Shown one piece after another: positions 1 through 9,071 of a DNA stretch of 64,000 nucleotides (position 1 is its first letter; each line of letters opens with the position of its first letter). A program made the position numbers and the translations under genes. The stretch is from G963691885 sp963691885. Lineage in GTDB: Bacteria > Pseudomonadota > Alphaproteobacteria > UBA8366 > Aestuariispiraceae. The notes beneath the pieces are model-generated. The model saw nothing but the letters and a program-made list of their open reading frames with translations, ran no database searches and had not been told where the DNA came from. The stretch covers positions 3,162,001-3,226,000 of the forward strand of contig OY829843.1 of the NCBI GenBank assembly GCA_963691885.1, written 5' to 3'.

Positions 1-342
1 CTTGTCGGTATGATGATGGAAGGGGCCGGTTTTGAGGTAATCGATCTGGGGATCAACAACCCGGTCGAAGACTATCTCGCCGCTTTGGAAGAACATCAGC
101 CCGATATTCTCGGCATGTCTGCCCTGCTGACGACGACAATGCCCTACATGAAGGTCGTCATCGACACGCTGAAGGAAAAAGGCCTGCGGGATCAGTATGC
201 CGTTTTCGTTGGCGGTGCGCCGCTGAACGAGGAATTTGCAACTGAGATTGGCGCGGATGCCTATTGCCGTGATGCGGCTGTCGCTGTGGAAACCGCCAAG
301 GAATTCATGGCCCGCAAACATAATCAGCGCGCGGCTGGTTGA
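1..342 (+). CDS. Corrinoid (B12-binding) protein, 3' part
   Basis: Open from the first base of the window, so the N-terminal cap and the cobalt-ligating DxHxxG motif lie outside. The visible part has the Rossmann-like B12 domain features: the segment MEGAGFEVIDLG, the PDILGMSALLTTT strand and the late FVGGAPLNEEFA loop. These are characteristic of MtbC/MttC/MtgC-type corrinoid carriers that accept a methyl group from an MttB-family enzyme. DUF1638 and a 'virulence factor' family gene follow within 40 bp and 1 bp, so they probably share a transcript. The cognate MttB homologue is likely the one at 7318, or another just upstream of the window. Family identity is seen in sequence; the partner is inferred. 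Confidence 0.9.
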   Translation, partial: LVGMMMEGAGFEVIDLGINNPVEDYLAALEEHQPDILGMSALLTTTMPYMKVVIDTLKEKGLRDQYAVFVGGAPLNEEFATEIGADAYCRDAAVAVETAKEFMARKHNQRAAG

Positions 343-380
343 TCCTGTTCCACCGCGCAGTGTGAGAAGGTTATTCTCGC

Positions 381-1061
381 GTGGTTGACGCTGTTTCAGA
401 AATGTTGAACCCCGATGAAGAAGGGGAATTGCAAGACGCGCGGGGCGGTGTCGCAGTCATAGCCTGTGGTGCGCTGGCGCGTGAGATCCTCGACATCATC
501 GCGCTGAACAGCCTCGATCATGTGAAGGTCACCTGCCTTCCTGCAAAACTGCACAATCGACCGGACCAGATCCCTGAGAGACTAACCCGAAAAATCCGGG
601 AATTGCGCATGGATTTCAGCCGCATTCTGGTTGCCTATGCCGATTGTGGAACGGGCGGTCTGATCGACAAGGTTGTCGCCTCTGAATCGACCGATCATTG
701 TCGCGTGGAGCGCATGGCGGGTCCCCATTGTTATGCCTTCTTTGCCGGTCAGGACCGGTTTGAGGCCTTGGCAGAGCCAGAGCCCGGCACTTTCTATCTG
801 ACCGACTATCTGGCCCGGCATTTTGAGACGTTGATCATCAAAGGGATGGGGCTGGATCGCTACCCCGAGATGCGTGATCTGATGTTCGGGAATTATACGC
901 GGGTCGTATACCTGGCCCAAATTGATGATCCGGCTTTGACGGTGATGGCGGAAAAGGCGGCAGAATATCTGAACCTGCGCTTCGAACGCATGCAGACAGG
1001 ATATGGTGAATTGGAAAGTTTTATGCGACAGGCTGAAACCACAGCACAGGGACAAGAATAG
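381..1061 (+). CDS. DUF1638 domain protein of the corrinoid demethylase locus
   Basis: A 226-aa protein with the DUF1638 layout: an N-terminal VAVIACGALAREIL strand-helix, a central YADCGTGG motif and a GPHCYAFFAG segment carrying conserved Cys/His. This family habitually accompanies methylamine/betaine corrinoid methyltransferases, but its biochemical role is unknown; the conserved Cys/His residues would suit metal or thiol chemistry. The start is taken as GTG at 381, with ATG at 402 as an alternative. It sits between the corrinoid protein and the 'virulence factor' gene, whose ATG is one base after this stop, so co-translation is likely. Confidence 0.85.
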   Translation: MVDAVSEMLNPDEEGELQDARGGVAVIACGALAREILDIIALNSLDHVKVTCLPAKLHNRPDQIPERLTRKIRELRMDFSRILVAYADCGTGGLIDKVVASESTDHCRVERMAGPHCYAFFAGQDRFEALAEPEPGTFYLTDYLARHFETLIIKGMGLDRYPEMRDLMFGNYTRVVYLAQIDDPALTVMAEKAAEYLNLRFERMQTGYGELESFMRQAETTAQGQE

Positions 1062-1062
1062 A

Positions 1063-1371
1063 ATGGCACAGTTAATCACGGTCTATTGGCGCGATATTCC
1101 GGCCCAGGTCATCGTCAAGAAGGGCCGTCGGGATCAGGTGAAAATCCAGTTGGCAGAACGCTTTGAAAAAGCGATTGACCGTGCCGCCATGCGGGGTGGT
1201 GCCCGGTCAACTGACGATTATCTGGCGGAATGGCGCAAAGCGGACCCGGTCGAAGTGGGTGACGATCTTCAGGCTGAGGCTGATAAAGCCGCGGCAGCAC
1301 TGCATCAGAGTTATGGTGATGCAGAATTGAAAGCCCTTGTCGAAAATCAGGGTTTTGCCGACCCGGCTTAG
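1063..1371 (+). CDS. Virulence-factor-family (PF13769-like) small protein
   Basis: A 102-aa protein beginning MAQLITVYWRDIPAQVIV with a following KKGRRD segment, the recognisable start of the conserved 'virulence factor' family. The name is historical and says nothing about function here. ATG 1063 is preferred over the upstream in-frame start at 1003, because it follows the DUF1638 stop directly and gives the family N-terminus. In alphaproteobacteria this family recurs next to DUF1638 and corrinoid proteins. A role in assembling or reactivating the corrinoid methyltransferase system is inference from that context. Confidence 0.8.
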   Translation: MAQLITVYWRDIPAQVIVKKGRRDQVKIQLAERFEKAIDRAAMRGGARSTDDYLAEWRKADPVEVGDDLQAEADKAAAALHQSYGDAELKALVENQGFADPA

Positions 1372-1463
1372 GAAGGCGCCCCAAAACGACCGCATGCTTG
1401 ATCGGTCTTGATCCGCGTGACTATGATCATCGGATCATAGACTGAATTTGCGGAAGGACGGTT

Positions 1464-2729
1464 GTGGGTTCTGACACCATCATCATTGATCATGATCTGG
1501 GCCTGAAAGACGATAACCTTCGCCGGTTTCTCATCGCCTCTATTTTTCAGGATCCGGGCTTTCGCAGTTTCCTTGAGGGGCAACTGACCCAGGGCGGTCT
1601 TGATATCAAGACCCATGAAGAGTTTCAGGCCGTCTTGCAGCAATTCTTCTCAAATCATCTGGGCGGTGAGGGTGGTGCCGCGACAGAGGAACAGGTCAAG
1701 CGCCTGCGCGACTGTGCAGAGGCGATGCGTCAGCATCAGTCAGAAACGCTTGAGAGCATCATGGCCTATTCCAGGCAGGGGCGGGAAAATCCCGACTCGA
1801 TGTTCTGGCCAAACCCGACAAGGGAAGACGGAAAATCCCTGAAAGACATTCTACCAGTTTCTGAGAAGGTCCCGTTGGTCGATAAATCAACACGGATCGG
1901 GTCGGCTGGCAGTTGTTTTGCTTATGAGATCGCGCGTAATTTCCAGCGTCGCGGGTTTTCCTATGTTGTGACGGAACCGGAACATGATGGGTCAAAGGGG
2001 GTCCTGGTCGACGCCTATGACCCGAACAACCCCATGCCCCGCTTCAGTGCCACCTGGGGCATCATCTTCAACACGCCCAGCCTGCGCCAACTTGCCGAGA
2101 GGGCCTTTGGAACCGGAAGACTGCCCAAGATCATCGTCAGGGAAGGGCGTCCGGACGCACCGCTTTACACCGATCCATTCAGGGAAGGCGTCGGTTTTCA
2201 GTCGGAGGCCGCGTTTCGCACCGATTATGAAAATCACACAAACGCCATTCGTCAGGCCTTCACCCAATCAGAGGTCTTTATTGCGACCCTTGGCCTGAAT
2301 GAATGCTGGTCCTTCAAGTTCGATGGATCGGTTATGTCAAACAACCCGCGCCATAACTGGGTTTATGCACTGTCAAAGCCGCGCATTCTGACGGTCGAAG
2401 AAAATGTAGAGGCGGTTGAAGATTTCCTGAAACTGGTGCGTCAGCATAATCCGGATTTCAAACTGATCATCAGCCTGTCACCGATCCCGTTGATGGCAAC
2501 CCACCGGCGGGACCAGCATGTGGTGACAGCCAATAATCATTCAAAGGCGGTCTTGCGTGTTGCTGCTGAAGAGATCGTCGCCCGCAATGAAGGCGTCTAT
2601 TACTTCCCCAGCTATGAATATGTCATGCATTGCGCCACCGACCCCTGGGAGGCTGATGAGCGCCATGTCCGCGCAGAAACCGTTGCGCGGATCATGGAGA
2701 TGTTTGATCTGATGTTCCTGAAGGACTGA
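1464..2729 (+). CDS. GSCFA domain protein
   Basis: A 421-aa protein with a GTG start preceded by GGAAGGA at 1452-1458. Around residues 145-160 it carries the eponymous motif (GSAGSCFAYEIA), followed by SATWGIIFNTPSL, FIATLGLNECWSF and LIISLSPIPLMAT, the usual order of the GSCFA family. This family is SGNH-hydrolase-like and the Ser/Gly-rich motif may hold the nucleophile; substrates are uncharacterised. The first 140 residues are an extra N-terminal extension without a recognised domain. It is followed 6 bp later by the convergent PhyH-like gene. Why it lies in a C1 locus is unclear. Confidence 0.85.
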   Translation: MGSDTIIIDHDLGLKDDNLRRFLIASIFQDPGFRSFLEGQLTQGGLDIKTHEEFQAVLQQFFSNHLGGEGGAATEEQVKRLRDCAEAMRQHQSETLESIMAYSRQGRENPDSMFWPNPTREDGKSLKDILPVSEKVPLVDKSTRIGSAGSCFAYEIARNFQRRGFSYVVTEPEHDGSKGVLVDAYDPNNPMPRFSATWGIIFNTPSLRQLAERAFGTGRLPKIIVREGRPDAPLYTDPFREGVGFQSEAAFRTDYENHTNAIRQAFTQSEVFIATLGLNECWSFKFDGSVMSNNPRHNWVYALSKPRILTVEENVEAVEDFLKLVRQHNPDFKLIISLSPIPLMATHRRDQHVVTANNHSKAVLRVAAEEIVARNEGVYYFPSYEYVMHCATDPWEADERHVRAETVARIMEMFDLMFLKD

Positions 2730-2735
2730 TCCGGG

Positions 2736-3818
2736 TCAGGGGGTCGCACTGGCCAGCAATCGCACGCTGTAGCTGAGCGGTAACTCTTGCATGTTTTCCG
2801 GAAGGTTACTTGATTCTGTGGTGCCGAAAGTTACGGGTTCGTAAGGTGTCTGCTTGAGCGGTGACACGCCATAGACGACCTGACAAATCAGTCGATCCTT
2901 TGATTTCGGAAGTGTTCCCTTATGTATGCCATTCGTGCTGGCCATAAAATTGGTTCCAGCCGGGCCGGTGATATGGATGGGCTCAATACCAAAGAAATGC
3001 TGTACCTCTTCGTCCGTTTTCCGCAGTTTTTCAATATACCAGCGGCCGAAATCATCATTGTCGACGGCGCGGTTTGAAGCGTCCAGGATTACGTCGTGGC
3101 GGTGGGTTGTCGGAACAAAGGCATGGGGCCCGCTCGTCTCGTCCACATCTGTTAAATAGATGAAGAACTTCACGAATTTATAATCGTCGACATCGATGTG
3201 AAAGAGCTGGGCGGCCTTTGGTTCATTGGGATCCGCAAAACTCCACCAGCCGGTCGCCAGCGCAATTGTTGGCGGTACCCCCAGAAAATGCCGCGCCACA
3301 CCGAGGCGCAAAGGGTCCAGCGCCGTTTCAAGCAGGCCTGGACAATTGATCATGTCCGGTTCTGAAAATACCGCAACGTTGACGCTTTGCCTGGCTTCAG
3401 CGATTGAAATCTCGGTTCCCTTTTCCGCGCGGGAACTTGGATAAATGGGGCGTTCGGCCAGATAATTCCGCATTGCCGAAACAGTCTCCGGCGCGATCGG
3501 CGGCAGATACAGGGTTCCCGATTTTTTTAACTCAGCAACCGCTGCCAGAATCTCATCGGACGGGTCGGGTGAGGGATCGGGTACTTTCCGGTCTTCCAGC
3601 GTGTAGGCGTTCAGCGCTTGCAAGATCATGTCCTGAAATGCCTCGGCGGCCAGAGCCTTGATCCAGGTTTTTTTGTGCTTGCCGACGATCAGGTCAAAGT
3701 CCCGCAATTCGCGCGGTCTGACGGTCACCTCTTTGGCAAAAGGCGCAAATTCAGGGCGGCGGTTCAGGAAAGTCTGGAAACCGATAAGCCACTTATGAAC
3801 GTCTTGTTTTGTGCTCAT
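2736..3818 (-). CDS. Phytanoyl-CoA dioxygenase (PhyH)-like Fe(II)/2-oxoglutarate oxygenase
   Basis: About 360 aa. The C-terminal half carries a plausible facial triad: HxD in LFHIDVDDYKF and a distal His in TNGIHKGTLP, followed by a CQVVYGVS strand typical of PhyH folds. The N-terminal 100 residues are helical and have no recognised domain. ATG at 3818 (MSTKQDVHKW) is chosen. The longer frame would start at a TTG (3866) lying inside the terminator of the upstream fhs gene. The substrate is unknown; hydroxylation or dealkylation of a small acid or quaternary amine would suit the neighbourhood but is speculation. Confidence 0.75.
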   Translation of the reverse strand: MSTKQDVHKWLIGFQTFLNRRPEFAPFAKEVTVRPRELRDFDLIVGKHKKTWIKALAAEAFQDMILQALNAYTLEDRKVPDPSPDPSDEILAAVAELKKSGTLYLPPIAPETVSAMRNYLAERPIYPSSRAEKGTEISIAEARQSVNVAVFSEPDMINCPGLLETALDPLRLGVARHFLGVPPTIALATGWWSFADPNEPKAAQLFHIDVDDYKFVKFFIYLTDVDETSGPHAFVPTTHRHDVILDASNRAVDNDDFGRWYIEKLRKTDEEVQHFFGIEPIHITGPAGTNFMASTNGIHKGTLPKSKDRLICQVVYGVSPLKQTPYEPVTFGTTESSNLPENMQELPLSYSVRLLASATP

Positions 3819-3863
3819 ATGTTTATAGTGCGCCGACTCGTCGGTGTGGGGAAAGGGATAGCG

Positions 3864-3899
3864 CAAAAAAACAAACGGGCCGATCCTTCGACCGGCCCG
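3864..3899 (-). terminator. Intrinsic terminator of fhs
   Basis: On the minus strand a CGGGCCG/CGGCCCG stem with a short loop (3876-3899) is followed by a run of seven T (complement of 3865-3871). It lies 27 bp beyond the fhs stop and just before the ATG of the PhyH-like gene, which argues for the shorter start of that gene and for separate transcription. Confidence 0.8.
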
Positions 3900-3925
3900 C
3901 TGTGTTTGGACTGTATCGTCGCTGT

Positions 3926-5599
3926 TTAGAAGAGACCCTGTACCAGACCGCCTTCGTCCAGATGGATCGAATTGGCCGCCGGAACGCGGGGCAGACCAGG
4001 CATGGTCATGACCTCGCCACAGATGGCGACAACGAATTCGGCACCTGCAGACAGTCTGACCTCACGGATCGGAACCACGTGGTTGCTTGGTGCGCCTTTC
4101 AGGTTCGCATCGGTTGAGAAACTGTACTGTGTTTTCGCCATGCAGACCGGCAGGTTCCCGTAACCGGCCGCTTCCCAGCTGCGCAGTTGGTCCCGGATTT
4201 TCTTGTCTGCGATCGCTTCGTCTGCACCATAGATTGAGGTGCAGATCGTGTTGATCTTCTCAAACAGCGGCATTTCATCATCGTAGAGCGTGTGGAAATC
4301 AGCGGTACCACTTTCACACAGCTCAACCACTTTGTTGGCCAGCTCTTCGGTTCCCTTCGATCCGTCCGCCCAATGGTTACATTCGATGGCAGAGACGCCG
4401 AGGTTAGAGACATATTCCTGCACCGCGACCAGTTCGGCATCGGTGTCCAGTGTAAAGCGGTTGATGCCGACGACAGCCGGAACGCCAAACTTGCTGACAT
4501 TGCTGATGTGACGACCCAGGTTCTCGAGGCCGCGTTTGACCGCATCAACATCTTCTTCGCCGAGTTTGTCCTTGGCCACACCGCCATGCATTTTCAGCGC
4601 ACGGATGGTGGCAACAATGACAACCGCATCCGGACGCAGGCCCGCTTTGCGGCATTTGATGTCAAAGAACTTCTCAGCACCCAGATCGGCACCAAATCCG
4701 GCTTCGGTAACGGTGTAGTCTGCCAGTTTAAGCGCGGCTTTTGTGGCCATTGCGGTGTTACAGCCATGGGCAATATTCGCAAACGGTCCGCCATGGATGA
4801 AGGCCGGGTTGTTTTCCAGGGTCTGCACCAGATTCGGCATCAACGCGTCTTTCAGAAGGACTGTCATCGGGCCATCCGCCTTGAGGTCCTTGGCATAGAT
4901 CGGTTCGCGATCACGGGTGTAGCCGACAACAATCGCGCCGAGGCGGCGTTCCAGGTCTTTCAGGCCGGTCGCGAGACAGAAGATCGCCATGACTTCTGAG
5001 GCGACCGTGATGTCAAAACCGGTCTGACGCGGGAAACCATTGGCAACACCACCGAGTGAGACAACCGTGTCGCGCAGGGCGCGGTCGTTCATATCAAGGA
5101 CGCGACGCCAGGCAACACGACGCTCGTCAAAGCCCAGGCTGTTACCCCAGTAGATATGGTTGTCGATCAGGGCTGAAAGCAGGTTATGGGCAGAGGTAAT
5201 GGCGTGGAAGTCGCCCGTGAAGTGAAGGTTGATATCCTCCATCGGGACCACCTGGGCGTAACCGCCGCCAGCGGCGCCGCCTTTGACGCCAAAGCAAGGG
5301 CCAAGAGATGGTTCGCGCAGGCAGATCATCGCCTTTTTGCCGATCGCGTTCAGGCCGTCGCCCAGACCAACTGTCGTTGTCGTTTTACCCTCACCGGCCG
5401 GCGTCGGGGTGATGGCCGTGACCAGAACCAGCTTGCCGTCCTGTTTGTCCTGCAGACTGTCGAGGAAGTCGAAACTGACCTTTGCCTTGGTCGGGCCAAA
5501 TTGCAAAAGCGCGGATTCGGGAATGCTCAACTTCTCGCCGATCTCAGTCACCGGTTTGGTGCTGGCTGCGCGTGCAATATCGATATCGGAATTGGCCAT
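3926..5599 (-). CDS. fhs: Formate--tetrahydrofolate ligase
   Basis: 557 aa, the usual length for the family. It joins formate to THF with ATP, giving 10-formyl-THF; the reaction is reversible and in demethylation can release formate and ATP. The nucleotide loop PTPAGEGKTTTT is near residue 66, followed by LREPSLGPCFGVKGGAAGGG and the HFTGDFHAI segment, all diagnostic. ATG 5599 has a GGGGGA ribosome-binding site. Together with the methyl-THF methyltransferase and the MetF-type reductase elsewhere in the window it completes an oxidative C1 route, lacking only FolD. Confidence 0.97.
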   Translation of the reverse strand: MANSDIDIARAASTKPVTEIGEKLSIPESALLQFGPTKAKVSFDFLDSLQDKQDGKLVLVTAITPTPAGEGKTTTTVGLGDGLNAIGKKAMICLREPSLGPCFGVKGGAAGGGYAQVVPMEDINLHFTGDFHAITSAHNLLSALIDNHIYWGNSLGFDERRVAWRRVLDMNDRALRDTVVSLGGVANGFPRQTGFDITVASEVMAIFCLATGLKDLERRLGAIVVGYTRDREPIYAKDLKADGPMTVLLKDALMPNLVQTLENNPAFIHGGPFANIAHGCNTAMATKAALKLADYTVTEAGFGADLGAEKFFDIKCRKAGLRPDAVVIVATIRALKMHGGVAKDKLGEEDVDAVKRGLENLGRHISNVSKFGVPAVVGINRFTLDTDAELVAVQEYVSNLGVSAIECNHWADGSKGTEELANKVVELCESGTADFHTLYDDEMPLFEKINTICTSIYGADEAIADKKIRDQLRSWEAAGYGNLPVCMAKTQYSFSTDANLKGAPSNHVVPIREVRLSAGAEFVVAICGEVMTMPGLPRVPAANSIHLDEGGLVQGLF

Positions 5600-5785
5600 G
5601 TGTTCCCCCTTTTAGCCGAACCTGAATGAAGCTTCCGTCTGGCATGAGCGCCGCTGGATGTTATCGCACGCTATCGCGCATGGTCCGCCCACAGAGTGCA
5701 CGACCGCGACTTGTTTTAACCTCAACACGACCTTCCTGACGGGTCGGGGTGAAAAACCCCAATTCCGGTGCGGTTGAGCACAGGG

Positions 5786-6136
5786 TCAAAGAATATCGAG
5801 AACGGATTCAGGGGGACGTCCCAGTGCGGCCTTGCCGCCTGTGATAACGATGGGGCGTTCAATCAGGATCGGGTTCTCGGCCATGGCGTTGACCAATGCA
5901 TCGTCATCATCATCTTTGATCGAAGACAGTTCGAGCGACTTGTATACCGCCTCACCCCGTCGCATCAATTTTCGGGCGGGCAGGTCCAGCATGGTCAGAA
6001 TGTCGCGAATTGCGGTGGCATCGGGCGGCGTCTTCAGATATTCGACAATCTGCGGCTCCACACCCTTTTCCTGCAGCAGGGCAAGGGTTTGTCGCGATTT
6101 GGAACAGCGGGGGTTGTGAAATATCTGTACGGTCAT
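5786..6136 (-). CDS. arsC: ArsC-family (glutaredoxin-type) arsenate reductase
   Basis: 116 aa, thioredoxin fold. The catalytic Cys sits in NPRCSKSRQT near residue 11 and the oxyanion-binding Arg in ENPILIERPIV. This is the glutathione/glutaredoxin-dependent ArsC layout. No arsR, arsB or acr3 is nearby, so a housekeeping role or one within the broader ArsC/YffB group is possible. It is divergent from the EamA permease at 6308. Confidence 0.85.
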   Translation of the reverse strand: MTVQIFHNPRCSKSRQTLALLQEKGVEPQIVEYLKTPPDATAIRDILTMLDLPARKLMRRGEAVYKSLELSSIKDDDDDALVNAMAENPILIERPIVITGGKAALGRPPESVLDIL

Positions 6137-6307
6137 GTCAGTTTGCTTCCGGGTTACGTGAGGGATTCTTCTTCAGAATTACAGCATCGGTTTGCTTCTG
6201 TCCGATTACAAGCTTTTCAGTCACGTGATCGGTGAACAGTGTTTTCTCGCCAATTTTGAATTAGCGGATTATGCATAAGGGTGTCCTCTTGCATTGGAAG
6301 GTTCCCT

Positions 6308-7198
6308 GTGGCTTTCATCGCCATGCTCTCAGGTGAAAAACGGGCTGCGTTGCTTATGCTGGTTTCGACCGTTGCGTTTGCCAGCATGCACGGGCTCGTC
6401 CGCAATATCGGGCAGGAACTACACCCTTTCGAGGTTGCCTTCTTTCGCAACCTCTTCGGTTTATTCGCGCTGACGCCGCTGTTTATCCGCTATGGATTTG
6501 CGCCTCTCAAAACGCAGCGCTTTGGTCTGCTCACACTACGCGCACTTGTGAACACAGTGGCGATGCTTTGCTTTTTCATGGCTTTGTCGCTTTCACCACT
6601 TGCCACTGTGTCGGCACTTGGCTTCAGCGCGCCTTTGTTTGCGACATTGCTGGCGGTTCTTTTCCTTGGTGAGGTTGTGCGTGTCCGGCGCTGGATTGCC
6701 ATCATGGTCGGGTTTTCAGGTACGATTGTGATATTGCGGCCAGGCATAATTGAACTGGATCTCGGCATGGTCCTGACTTTGATCTCTTCTGTTGTCTGGG
6801 CCGGCGCGCTTCTGATCATTAAGATTTTGAGCCGGACTGAATCCAGCCTGACCATCACCGCTTATATGAGCATTTTGATGATGCCGCTATCCTTGATACC
6901 GGCACTCTTCTATTGGCAGTGGCCAACGGTGGAGCAGTTGGGATGGCTGGTCGGAATCGGTATTATCGGGGCCTTTGCGCAGTTAACCATGACCGAAGCC
7001 CTGCGCCTCGGCGACACCAGTACAGTCATTCCACTGGATTTCTTTAAATTGATTTGGGCCTCGATCATTGGTTACTTCGCGTTTGCCGAGGTTCCAGACC
7101 TTCTGACCTGGGTTGGCGGCCTGATGATCTTTGCTGGTGCGACCTATATCGTGGTGCGCGAGTCTGAATTGAAGAAAGCAAAGGCTGAACCGAAATAG
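6308..7198 (+). CDS. EamA/DMT-family permease
   Basis: About 296 aa with ten hydrophobic segments forming two EamA repeats; FSAPLFATLLAVLFLGE in the first half is typical. GTG 6308 is preferred because GGAAGG lies 7 bases upstream; GTG 6281 and ATG 6323 are in-frame alternatives. DMT carriers export or import small metabolites and cannot be assigned a substrate by sequence. It sits directly upstream of the MttB-like gene, and a second EamA gene lies at 10093, so transport of a betaine, or of a product of its breakdown, is a reasonable inference. Confidence 0.88.
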   Translation: MAFIAMLSGEKRAALLMLVSTVAFASMHGLVRNIGQELHPFEVAFFRNLFGLFALTPLFIRYGFAPLKTQRFGLLTLRALVNTVAMLCFFMALSLSPLATVSALGFSAPLFATLLAVLFLGEVVRVRRWIAIMVGFSGTIVILRPGIIELDLGMVLTLISSVVWAGALLIIKILSRTESSLTITAYMSILMMPLSLIPALFYWQWPTVEQLGWLVGIGIIGAFAQLTMTEALRLGDTSTVIPLDFFKLIWASIIGYFAFAEVPDLLTWVGGLMIFAGATYIVVRESELKKAKAEPK

Positions 7199-7256
7199 CC
7201 ATTCTGTCTTGGTGTTCTGTCGCTTTCTGTATTTTGTGTCGTTTTTGGAATGCTCG

Positions 7257-7284
7257 TTCGATCGGCCAGAACGCAAGCTATAAT
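7257..7284 (+). promoter_or_regulatory. Candidate promoter of the mttB-like gene
   Basis: A perfect TATAAT at 7279-7284 with TTCGAT 16 bp upstream (7257-7262), ending 33 bp before the ATG at 7318. The -35 box is weak, which would fit activation by the GlxA/GbdR-type regulator encoded next door. Confidence 0.5.
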
Positions 7285-7317
7285 CTCGGTTAAATATCAA
7301 CAATTGGATCGGATGGT

Positions 7318-8892
7318 ATGGCCATTACGACAGATGATGCTGAACGCCCCACAGCTGCAAAGCGCGGGCGGACAGGGCGCAGACGCGCTTCTCCGGACAG
7401 AAATGTATCTTCAATTCCACAATTGCCCTGGCAAAAGGTCGATAATCCCTATCCGCCCTTGGGCCCGCTCAGCGAGGATCAGGTAGAGGCCATTGACAAT
7501 GCGTCACTGACGGTTCTGGAAGAACTCGGCATTGAAGTGATGGGCGATGATGTGCTCGCGCGGTTCAAGGCGGCGGGTGCGGATGTCAATTTTGACACTG
7601 GGATCGTGCGTATGGACCGCGCGCTTGTCGAAGAACTTGTGGCCAAGGCCCCGTCGAAATTCACCCTTACCCCGCGCAACCCGGAACGTCAGATCGAAGT
7701 CGGTGGGAACCGTATCAATTTCGGTTTCGTTTCCGGCGCGCCCAATGTTCATGACAATATCCGCGGGCGTCGGGCAGGTAATATGCCTGATTTCAAGAAC
7801 ATGATGCGGTTCGCGCAGAGTTTTAATGCCATCCACTTCATGGGGAACCAGGTCGCCCCGCCGATCGAGATGCCCCCCAATAACCGACATCTGGACACAT
7901 ACAAGGTTGCGCTGACACTGACGGACAAGGTGGTTAGCGGAATACCCATCGGCGGTGGCCGCGTGCGTGATTTGATCAACATGGTCGCAATCGCAAGGGG
8001 ACTGACTGTTGAAGAACTGGCGGAGGATCGCTCGGTTGTCGCCAACATCAATATCAACTCACCCCGCAAGCTGGATGTTGAAATGGCCCATGGGGCGATC
8101 GCGCTGGCAGAGGCCAATCAGGCGACCATCGTGACGCCGTTTACATTGATGGGTGCGATGACGCCGGTCACCATGGCGGCCGCCCTTACCCAGCAGAATG
8201 CCGAGGCGTTGCTCGGGATCTGTTTGACCCAAATCGCACGCCCTGGTGCGCCGGTGATCTATGGCGGGTTTACGTCGAATGTTGATATGCGATCCGGCGC
8301 CCCAACTTTTGGTACCCCTGAAAACGCAAAGGCCAATCTGGCCGGTGGACAATTGGCCCGTCGGTATAATCTGCCCTATCGGACCAGCGGCTGTAATGCG
8401 TCAAACGCGGTAGATGCGCAGGCCGCTTATGAGACCCATATGGCCATGATCGGGGCGACCTTTGGATATGGTAACCTGATCTATCATGCGAGCGGTTGGC
8501 TCGAAGGCGGGCTTGTTGCTTCGTTCGAAAAGATCGTTCTTGATGTTGAGATTATTCAGCACATGATGGGGCTCCTTCAGCCGATTGATACCTCACCCGA
8601 CGAAATTGCCATTTCGGCGATCGACAGTGTCAGTCCGGGGGGGCATTTTTTTGGTGCTGACCACACGATGCAGCGCTATCAGGATGCGTTCTATCAGCCG
8701 ATGTTGTCAGATTGGCAGAATAACGAAAACTGGCTTCAGGCCGGTGGCAAAACCGCAACAGAACGTGCGACCGATATCTGGCAACAGGTTCTCAAAGAAT
8801 ATGAAGAACCGGCATTGGATCCGGCCCGACTGGAGCAGATGGATGCGTTTATTGCTGAGCGGCGGGCCGAGATCGGGGATGGGGATCCTTAG
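7318..8892 (+). CDS. MttB-family (trimethylamine/betaine) methyltransferase, non-pyrrolysine
   Basis: 524 aa, the usual length. MttB superfamily landmarks are FGFVSGAPNVHDN, a long TIM-barrel body and YHASGWLEGGLVASFEK near the C-terminus. No in-frame TAG occurs within the gene, so unlike archaeal MttB it has no pyrrolysine. Such versions demethylate glycine betaine, proline betaine, carnitine and similar compounds (MtgB, MtpB, MtcB), passing the methyl group to a corrinoid protein. The first 40 residues are basic and probably disordered. Regulator, transporter and enolase genes follow on the same strand. The exact substrate is not decided by sequence. Confidence 0.9.
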   Translation: MAITTDDAERPTAAKRGRTGRRRASPDRNVSSIPQLPWQKVDNPYPPLGPLSEDQVEAIDNASLTVLEELGIEVMGDDVLARFKAAGADVNFDTGIVRMDRALVEELVAKAPSKFTLTPRNPERQIEVGGNRINFGFVSGAPNVHDNIRGRRAGNMPDFKNMMRFAQSFNAIHFMGNQVAPPIEMPPNNRHLDTYKVALTLTDKVVSGIPIGGGRVRDLINMVAIARGLTVEELAEDRSVVANININSPRKLDVEMAHGAIALAEANQATIVTPFTLMGAMTPVTMAAALTQQNAEALLGICLTQIARPGAPVIYGGFTSNVDMRSGAPTFGTPENAKANLAGGQLARRYNLPYRTSGCNASNAVDAQAAYETHMAMIGATFGYGNLIYHASGWLEGGLVASFEKIVLDVEIIQHMMGLLQPIDTSPDEIAISAIDSVSPGGHFFGADHTMQRYQDAFYQPMLSDWQNNENWLQAGGKTATERATDIWQQVLKEYEEPALDPARLEQMDAFIAERRAEIGDGDP

Positions 8893-9071
8893 GGCACTTC
8901 GGGATTGGTTTGAATCTACAAGACCAGTAAAATTGCGCGCCATCGTCTAGTTTGCGCGCATTTCGCAACTCTGTGATCCTGTCAGATCGGCCAAAGCAAA
9001 TTTTTGGCTTGTGTGCTGAGATTACTCCGGCAAAAGTTGCCGGATTACACGCTTTTGGATTCTCAGCGACA

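Noticed and set aside
5745..5760. GGGGTGAAAAACCCC hairpin behind arsC as a terminator
   Set aside because: Short stem and no T-run on either strand.
5600..5785. Possible riboswitch or 6S-like RNA upstream of fhs
   Set aside because: Several short G/C-rich inverted segments occur, but the conserved core of the ZTP (pfl), THF or 6S families could not be matched by eye. A covariance-model search would settle it.
7318..8892. Pyrrolysine read-through (TAG) in the mttB-like gene
   Set aside because: The frame has no internal TAG and no pyl genes are present in the window.
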